From Oscillospiraceae bacterium (GTDB taxonomy: Bacteria; Bacillota; Clostridia; Oscillospirales; CAG-272): a DNA stretch of 47,501 bases. The notes under the pieces are model-generated. The model did no database searches. It had not been told where the DNA came from and saw only the letters and a list, made by a program, of their open reading frames with translations. Shown here piece by piece: positions 41,969 through 47,501 of this stretch. The stretch lies in the NCBI GenBank assembly GCA_015064785.1, contig SVRM01000017.1:1-47501 (forward strand), in the 5' to 3' direction. Made by a program: the position numbers and the translations under genes. Numbering within the stretch: the first letter of the stretch is position 1; each line of letters begins with the position of its first letter.

Positions 41969-43435
41969 ATGACCATGAAACATACTGTATCCGCGTTGCT
42001 TGCTGCTCTTCTGCTCTCCGGCGCACTCGCATCCTGCGGCTCGACCGATGTATCAGACACCCCCAAGACCACAGAAGCACCTGTATCTGCCGATACCCAA
42101 GCAACAGAAACCGCAGAACCTGAGCTGAAGCCCGTACTTCCCGAAAAGGACTGGGGCGGCTACGAATTCCATCTGCTCAACGGCAATATGTCCGAATGGA
42201 TGATGATCTACACGGTCGATGCTGAAGAAGAAACGGGCGACTCCCTCAACGATGCGATTTACCGCCGCAATTCCGCTGTGGAAGAACAGTTCAACATTTC
42301 CCTCGTTGAAATCAACGATACCACCGCGCACACCATGGCAAAAAAGGCCGTTGCAGCGGGCGACTCGATGTATGATATCCTGCTGACCGTCAAGGGCAAT
42401 GCGCTCGATCTCGTTCTTCAGAACTATCTGATCGACTATGCGGACATCCCGTACATCGATACAACCGCACCGTGGTGGGTACAGGGCTCAATGGACTCGA
42501 TGTCGATTGCAAACCGCGTGTTCTACGGTATTTCCATGTTCGATACAACGCACTATGACGGTGTACGTACCTTCTTTTTCAACAAGCAGCTGGTTGAAGC
42601 ATTTGACCTTGACAATCCTTATGAGCTAGTCAAGGAAGGCAAATGGACGCTTGACAAGCTGTTTGAAATGGGTCTTGCGGTTGCACAGGACCTCGACGGC
42701 GACAGCAAGTGGGGCGAGGCTGACCAGTACGGCTACTGCACATGGTCGTCTGTCGGTGGTCAGACGCTGATGACCGGTTCCGGCGCGAACCTGTCCGTGC
42801 ACAAGGATGCTGACGACATGCCCGTCTACGACATGAACTCTGACTTCTACATCGACCGTCTGACGCGCGTCACCGAAATTATCAACACCGATGGCTTCTT
42901 CAATAAGTCCGCACAGAGTGCGAACAACGGCGGTGTCGAATACTTCAAGGCCGGTCGCTCGCTGTTCTATAACGAAACGATGGGCAATGCCCAGAAGCTC
43001 CGTCAGATGGACATCGACTTCGGTATTCTGCCCGGTCCGAAGTGGAATGAAGAACAGGAAACATATTTCAACTGCGGCGGCAATCCGTACTTCATGTGTA
43101 TCCTGACCACCAACGCCGATCTCGAACGCACCGGTATCGTCATGGAAGCTCTCGCATACGAATCTGTGAATACCGTCAAGGTCGCCGCTTATGATGAAAT
43201 GCTGGAAGGCAAGGTCTCCCGGGACAACGACTCTGAGGCAATGCTTGATATCATCTATACCACGCTCGTATACGACCACCCGATCGCAGCCACATATCTG
43301 AACACGCAGATCACCGATAACTACATGTTCAAGGGCAAGGACGACTATGCTTCGTTCTTCTCCAAGTTTGAAAAGAAGATCAACAGTGAAATTGCAAAGT
43401 ATCTCGAAGCATACGAAGCAATTCTGGACGAATAA
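41969..43435 (+). CDS. ABC-transporter extracellular solute-binding lipoprotein 3
   Basis: This 488-residue lipoprotein (lipobox LASC, Cys23) begins its mature domain with KDWGGYEFHLL and has EEETGDSLNDAIYRRN, shared with the other two solute-binding proteins. A partly degenerate calcium loop, DLDGDSKWGEAD, is present. AAAGGA 7 bases before ATG 41969 supports this start over the one 5 codons upstream. It leads a three-gene operon with a putative glycosidase (39 bases downstream) and a phosphoesterase, suggesting uptake of the glycosidase's substrate. No permease is present. Confidence 0.9.
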   Translation: MTMKHTVSALLAALLLSGALASCGSTDVSDTPKTTEAPVSADTQATETAEPELKPVLPEKDWGGYEFHLLNGNMSEWMMIYTVDAEEETGDSLNDAIYRRNSAVEEQFNISLVEINDTTAHTMAKKAVAAGDSMYDILLTVKGNALDLVLQNYLIDYADIPYIDTTAPWWVQGSMDSMSIANRVFYGISMFDTTHYDGVRTFFFNKQLVEAFDLDNPYELVKEGKWTLDKLFEMGLAVAQDLDGDSKWGEADQYGYCTWSSVGGQTLMTGSGANLSVHKDADDMPVYDMNSDFYIDRLTRVTEIINTDGFFNKSAQSANNGGVEYFKAGRSLFYNETMGNAQKLRQMDIDFGILPGPKWNEEQETYFNCGGNPYFMCILTTNADLERTGIVMEALAYESVNTVKVAAYDEMLEGKVSRDNDSEAMLDIIYTTLVYDHPIAATYLNTQITDNYMFKGKDDYASFFSKFEKKINSEIAKYLEAYEAILDE

Positions 43436-43474
43436 TACAACCGATCCCGATCCATATCAGAAAGGAATTCAATT

Positions 43475-45574
43475 ATGTGGCAGGAATACCCTCGTACACT
43501 GGAACATACCGGCGTTCAGGAATCCCGTGTGTTTGACCCGACCTTTGACGTACAGTCGGACTTTGTCATGGTTTACGGTCTGTACAATCTGAAAGAACGC
43601 ATTGCACCTTGGAAGAAGCGCGGTTACGTCATTCATCTGATGACAGGCGTTTCCTGGGGCGGCTACCAGAACTATCTGTTTGGAAAATTTGACGGCATCA
43701 ATCACCGTGATGAAGGTCAGGTGTATGCAGACGGAACTGAACGTGTACACGGTCCGGATACACCGTATATGGTGCCGACCAACGCATTTGCACATTATCT
43801 GTCCGAGGGTCTGAAGACCGCCATCGACGCAGGTGTTGAAGCGATTCATCTTGAGGAACCCGAATTCTGGGCAGAATCCGGCTATTCTCCTGCGTTCAAG
43901 CGGGAGTGGGAGATCTTCTACCGCGAGCCGTGGATCGATCCGCAATCCACAGCCGACGCCCAGTACAGAGCCTCCAAGCTCAAGCAGTATCTGTACACCC
44001 GCACACTCGACCGTCTCTGCTCGGAATGCAAGGAATATGCAATGACAAAGTACGGTCGTCTGATTCGCTTCTATGTTCCAACGCACTCGCTGATTAACTA
44101 CTCTCAGTGGATGATTGTCTCCCCGGAATCCGCTCTTCTGGATGTTCCGACCATCGACGGATACATCGCGCAGATCTGGACCGGTACCTCCCGTCAGATC
44201 AATACCTACCGCGGCGTGGAAAAGGAGCGCACATTTGAAACCGGTTTCCTCGAATACGGCATCATGCAGGAGCTGGTACGCGGCACCGACCGCCGTATGT
44301 GGTTCCTTGCTGACCCGATTGAAGACAATCCGCAGTTCGACTGGGACGACTACCGTGACAACTACTACCGTACCGTCACCGCTTCCCTGCTTCATCCGAA
44401 AATTGCCGATTACGAGGTTTCTCCCTGGCCAGGTCGTGTCATGCGCGATCTGCATCCGCGTTCCGCCGAGGATCCCACACCCTCTGCCATCCCGCCCGAA
44501 TATAAGACCAATCTGCTGTCGGTTATGCATACTCTGCGCCAGATGTCCTCCCAGGGCGACGGCGAATGGCTGAATCAGACCGCGGAGGTCGGTGTTGCCA
44601 TCGCCGACAGCGCGATGTTCCAGCGCATTTATCCGGACGGCAAGGAACCGCCGCACGCCGCACGCTTCAATGCCTTTTACGGCATGGCACTGCCGCTGGT
44701 CAAATGCGGACTGTCAGCACGCCCTGTGCAGCTTGATAACATCCGCCGCTTCCCATCCTATCTCGATGCATACAAGACGCTGGTGCTGTCATATGAGTTC
44801 ATCAAACCGGCATCTCCCGACATCAATGTCTCCCTTGCCGGATGGGTACATGCAGGCGGAACACTGGTTTATGTCGGTGACGGCTCCGACGATTTCCATA
44901 CAGCCCGTGACTGGTGGAACAGCGGCGCCGATTACGCCAATCCCGCAGAGCATCTGATGGAAGCACTCGGACTTGGCAGACAGCCTGTGGCCGGAACTTA
45001 TTCCGTCGGTGCAGGTTCTGTGACCGTAATTGACCGGTACCCCGGCGACATTGCCTACGACGCTGCGCTGTCTGACACTTACCGCGATACCGTACTCGGG
45101 CTGCTCGAAGCACAGGGCATCTCTGTTGTTCCCTCTGCAACACTGAAGCTCCGCCGCGGTGTCTATATTGTTACGGCTGCCATGGATGAAGGTACAGACG
45201 GAGAGCAGACGCTGGACGGTACCTATATCAATCTGTACGACACAACCCTGTCTGTTGTGAAAAATCCAACACTGAAAACCGGTACAGTCGGTTTGTGGTA
45301 TGATCTGTCCCGCATCGACAAGTCCGGTGACTCCGATATTCTCGCACTTTCCGGACGCGCCGACCGCCTGATGCGTACCCAGCGTATGCTTTCGTTCACA
45401 TTCCGCGGTCCGTCCGACATGACCGCCGCTGCACGAATCTGGACAAAGCGTCCGCCAAAGTCCGTGGAAATCAATGGTACTGTCATTGACCATATCTGGG
45501 ACCGCGAAACCGAAACCACTTATTTTGATTTCCCATCAAACGGAAATCCGATCAAGGTCAAGGTGAAATTCTGA
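43475..45574 (+). CDS. Putative GH42-like glycoside hydrolase, intracellular
   Basis: This 699-residue protein has no signal peptide. The N-terminal 390 residues look like a (beta/alpha)8 barrel, with strands FVMVYGLYN (30-38) and YVIHLMTGVSWGG (51-63) and an acidic cluster AIHLEEPEFW (123-132) that may hold the catalytic carboxylates. A Rossmann-like segment follows (GVAIADSAMF, TLVLSYEFIKP, GTLVYVGDGSDDF), as in the trimerisation domain of GH42 beta-galactosidases, then a beta-sandwich end. I cannot assign a known family with certainty. Position in an operon with a solute-binding protein points to breakdown of an imported glycan. AGAAAGGAA precedes the ATG. Confidence 0.65.
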   Translation: MWQEYPRTLEHTGVQESRVFDPTFDVQSDFVMVYGLYNLKERIAPWKKRGYVIHLMTGVSWGGYQNYLFGKFDGINHRDEGQVYADGTERVHGPDTPYMVPTNAFAHYLSEGLKTAIDAGVEAIHLEEPEFWAESGYSPAFKREWEIFYREPWIDPQSTADAQYRASKLKQYLYTRTLDRLCSECKEYAMTKYGRLIRFYVPTHSLINYSQWMIVSPESALLDVPTIDGYIAQIWTGTSRQINTYRGVEKERTFETGFLEYGIMQELVRGTDRRMWFLADPIEDNPQFDWDDYRDNYYRTVTASLLHPKIADYEVSPWPGRVMRDLHPRSAEDPTPSAIPPEYKTNLLSVMHTLRQMSSQGDGEWLNQTAEVGVAIADSAMFQRIYPDGKEPPHAARFNAFYGMALPLVKCGLSARPVQLDNIRRFPSYLDAYKTLVLSYEFIKPASPDINVSLAGWVHAGGTLVYVGDGSDDFHTARDWWNSGADYANPAEHLMEALGLGRQPVAGTYSVGAGSVTVIDRYPGDIAYDAALSDTYRDTVLGLLEAQGISVVPSATLKLRRGVYIVTAAMDEGTDGEQTLDGTYINLYDTTLSVVKNPTLKTGTVGLWYDLSRIDKSGDSDILALSGRADRLMRTQRMLSFTFRGPSDMTAAARIWTKRPPKSVEINGTVIDHIWDRETETTYFDFPSNGNPIKVKVKF

Positions 45575-45607
45575 CATCACGCGCAGCACTTACAGAAAGG
45601 ACACATT

Positions 45608-46522
45608 ATGAAATTTTCACTCTTTGCCGATATTCACCATCATCCCGGTGTTTTTGAAGGCGGCACCGATGAAGAACTGGAATTCATCCAACAGCGTGCA
45701 GAAAAAGAAGGCGCCTCGTTTATCATCCACGCAGGCGACTTCTGCCACGGTCCGTCGCTTTGCCCGGATTATGTAAAAAAATATAACGACTTCCACATTC
45801 CGTCGTACCATTGCCTCGGCAATCACGATTCCGATGCAACCTCTTATGCCGAGACCCTGAAAGCATACAACATGCCAGACGGTCATTATTTCTTCGACTG
45901 TGAGGGATACCGCTTTATCGTCTGTGATCCCAATTACTACTATCTGGACGGGGAATATGTCCATTACGATCTTGGCAACTATTTCAAGCACGGCGCGCTC
46001 CGCGACTATATGCCGCCAGATCAGCTTGTGTGGCTGGAAAAAACCATCGATAAAGCCCCGGGGCCGTGTATTCTGATCAGCCATGAGAGCTTTGAGCGAG
46101 AAGCAGACGGTGTTAAAAACCAGGAAGAAGTCCGCGCGATTTTCGCCCGCTGCAATGCACGCCGCAAAAATGCCGTTCTGATGTGCATCAACGGTCACCA
46201 TCACCGCGACAACCTGCGTATCCTTGACGGTGTTCTGTACTTTGAAATCAACTCGGCCGCCTATGACTGGGTTGAAAATGCGCATGACTGCTATCCCAAG
46301 GAGCTTTGCGAAAAAATCAAGCTGCTCAATCACACCGTTGTATATAACGATCCGATTCATGCCATCGTCACGCTGGAAGGAACGACCATAACCATCGACG
46401 GTATGGAAAGCTCGATGTTCATGGGCATCAACCGGAAGGAAACCGGCGTCAACCGTATTTACGATGCCGCAGGACGTCCTGTCTATCCCCGTGTCCAGTC
46501 CGCCAGGATTACCATGGGATAA
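45608..46522 (+). CDS. Calcineurin-like metallophosphoesterase
   Basis: This 304-residue protein has the metallophosphoesterase motifs in order: FADIHHHPG (Asp8, His10), IHAGDFCHG (Asp44), LGNHDSD (Asn72, His73), ILISHES and NGHHHRDN. It lacks a signal peptide. It ends the lipoprotein 3 operon, 33 bases after the GH42-like gene. A phosphatase acting on a sugar phosphate or on a phosphodiester of the imported glycan fits the context, but the substrate is unknown. AGAAAGGACAC precedes the ATG. Confidence 0.87.
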   Translation: MKFSLFADIHHHPGVFEGGTDEELEFIQQRAEKEGASFIIHAGDFCHGPSLCPDYVKKYNDFHIPSYHCLGNHDSDATSYAETLKAYNMPDGHYFFDCEGYRFIVCDPNYYYLDGEYVHYDLGNYFKHGALRDYMPPDQLVWLEKTIDKAPGPCILISHESFEREADGVKNQEEVRAIFARCNARRKNAVLMCINGHHHRDNLRILDGVLYFEINSAAYDWVENAHDCYPKELCEKIKLLNHTVVYNDPIHAIVTLEGTTITIDGMESSMFMGINRKETGVNRIYDAAGRPVYPRVQSARITMG

Positions 46523-46565
46523 TCGGCTTTCCACATTGATTGATTGAATATTTTTTCGTGATTAC

Positions 46566-46594
46566 TTGACTTTTTATGCAAAAAATGGTATAAT
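46566..46594 (+). promoter_or_regulatory. argF promoter
   Basis: TTGACT (46566-46571), 17 bases and TATAAT (46589-46594), about 45 bases before the start codon. I see no clear ARG box. Confidence 0.88.
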
Positions 46595-46638
46595 GTGATA
46601 TCATTTTTCTTGATTACCACAGCAAAGGAGATATCACC

Positions 46639-47501
46639 ATGAACTTTCCCGCATCTTTGATCGGACGCGATTTTCTGTGTCTGCTCGACTATACCCCCGA
46701 GGAAATCGGCGCACTGATTGACCTCGCAGCTCACTTCAAGGCACTCAAGCAGAACCGCATTCCGCACAATACGCTGACCGGACGCAATGTTGCGCTGATT
46801 TTTGAAAAGACTTCGACCCGTACCCGCTGCTCCTTCGAGGTTGCCGCACATGATCTCGGCATGTCCACCACCTATCTGGATCCCAAGGCGTCCCAGATCG
46901 GTCAGAAGGAAACCATTGCCGATACCGCGCGTGTCCTTGCAGGCATGTATGACGGCATTGAATACCGCGGCTTCGGTCAGGAAATCGTCGAAGAACTTGC
47001 AAAGTTCTCCAAGGTTCCCGTTTGGAACGGTCTGACCAACGAATACCATCCGACACAGATTCTGGCAGACTTCCTCACCATCCGTGAGCATCTGGGCAAG
47101 CTGGCGGGTGTCAATTTCGTATACATGGGCGATGCACGCTACAATATGGGCAACTCACTGATGATCGGCTGTGCAAAAATGGGACTGAACTTTACGGCCT
47201 GTGCACCAAAGGCATATTTCCCCGATCCTACGCTGATTGCAAAGTGTGAAGCCATTGCCGCTGAAACCGGTGCGACACTGCGCTTTGAGGAGGATCCCGC
47301 AAAAGCCGTCGCCGGAGCAGACGTCATCTACACCGATGTCTGGGTTTCTATGGGTGAACCTGTGGAGGTCTGGGAAGAACGGATTCGTGAGCTTTCTCCT
47401 TACCAGGTCAACGCAGAACTCATGGCAATGACCGGCAAACCGGAAACGGTATTCATGCACTGTCTGCCGGCATACCACAACCTCGATACCGGTGTCGGTC
47501 G
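46639..47501 (+). CDS. argF: Ornithine carbamoyltransferase (partial, runs off the window end)
   Basis: This enzyme joins carbamoyl phosphate and ornithine to give citrulline. The window holds 287 residues with no stop codon, about 85% of the usual length. Motifs seen: carbamoyl-phosphate site STRTR (59-63), [11 protein letters not shown], the HPTQ loop ([12 protein letters not shown]) and the ornithine/catalytic MHCLPAYH near the cut end. AAAGGAG precedes the ATG. Catabolic and biosynthetic forms (arcB and argF) look alike; no arcA or arcC is visible, so argF is preferred with modest certainty. The start is well supported; the 3' end lies outside the window. Confidence 0.95.
   Translation, partial: MNFPASLIGRDFLCLLDYTPEEIGALIDLAAHFKALKQNRIPHNTLTGRNVALIFEKTSTRTRCSFEVAAHDLGMSTTYLDPKASQIGQKETIADTARVLAGMYDGIEYRGFGQEIVEELAKFSKVPVWNGLTNEYHPTQILADFLTIREHLGKLAGVNFVYMGDARYNMGNSLMIGCAKMGLNFTACAPKAYFPDPTLIAKCEAIAAETGATLRFEEDPAKAVAGADVIYTDVWVSMGEPVEVWEERIRELSPYQVNAELMAMTGKPETVFMHCLPAYHNLDTGVG

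Overview
The window looks like a chromosomal segment of an anaerobic, low-redox Firmicute (class Clostridia, most like gut Oscillospirales/Ruminococcaceae). The grounds are an oxygen-sensitive class III ribonucleotide reductase with its activase, an Fe-S aldo/keto reductase, a Firmicute-type galT, an energy-coupling-factor (ECF) transporter core followed by truA, several solute-binding lipoproteins, strong AGGAGG-type ribosome binding sites and textbook sigma-A promoters (TTGACA-17-TATAAT). The taxonomic call is inference; no 16S gene is present. I see no phage, insertion sequence with transposase, CRISPR array or tRNA.

Layout. 1-6.0 kb: galT (-), Fe-S aldo/keto reductase (+), a serine-hydrolase lipoprotein (-) and solute-binding lipoprotein 1 (-). 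6.0-9.6 kb: nrdG and nrdD (-), separated by a palindromic mobile-type repeat, with a strong promoter and paired NrdR-like boxes. 9.6-15.9 kb: a 1231-residue P-type-ATPase-like protein that has lost its catalytic residues, downstream of a zinc-finger Clp ATPase. 16-21.4 kb: cvpA-like, DUF5711-like, truA, ecfT, ecfA2 and ecfA1 (all -). 21.8-26.8 kb: an rRNA methyltransferase, then ruvB, ruvA, ruvC and a prephenate-dehydratase-like gene overlapping ruvC (all -). 27-31.5 kb: a tiny membrane peptide, an RsuA-type pseudouridine synthase, a TrmH-type methyltransferase and tex (+). 32-39.3 kb: an msmK/ugpC sugar-ABC ATPase, CapA-like and PHP phosphoesterases, an EF-G-like GTPase and a lipoprotein (+). 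39.4-39.8 kb: RNase P RNA (-). 40.2-46.5 kb: two divergent solute-binding lipoproteins, the second leading an operon with a GH42-like hydrolase and a metallophosphoesterase. 46.6 kb to the edge: argF, cut by the window end.

How it works together. Much of the segment is information-processing housekeeping (RNA modification, Holliday-junction resolution, Tex, EF-G-like, RNase P, Clp). The rest is carbohydrate uptake: three related solute-binding lipoproteins without permeases, one shared ATPase, galT and a putative glycosidase. The most unusual items are the catalytically dead P-type ATPase, the shortened prephenate-dehydratase-like protein with a possible leader peptide, and several families of nested-hairpin intergenic repeats with terminal inverted repeats.
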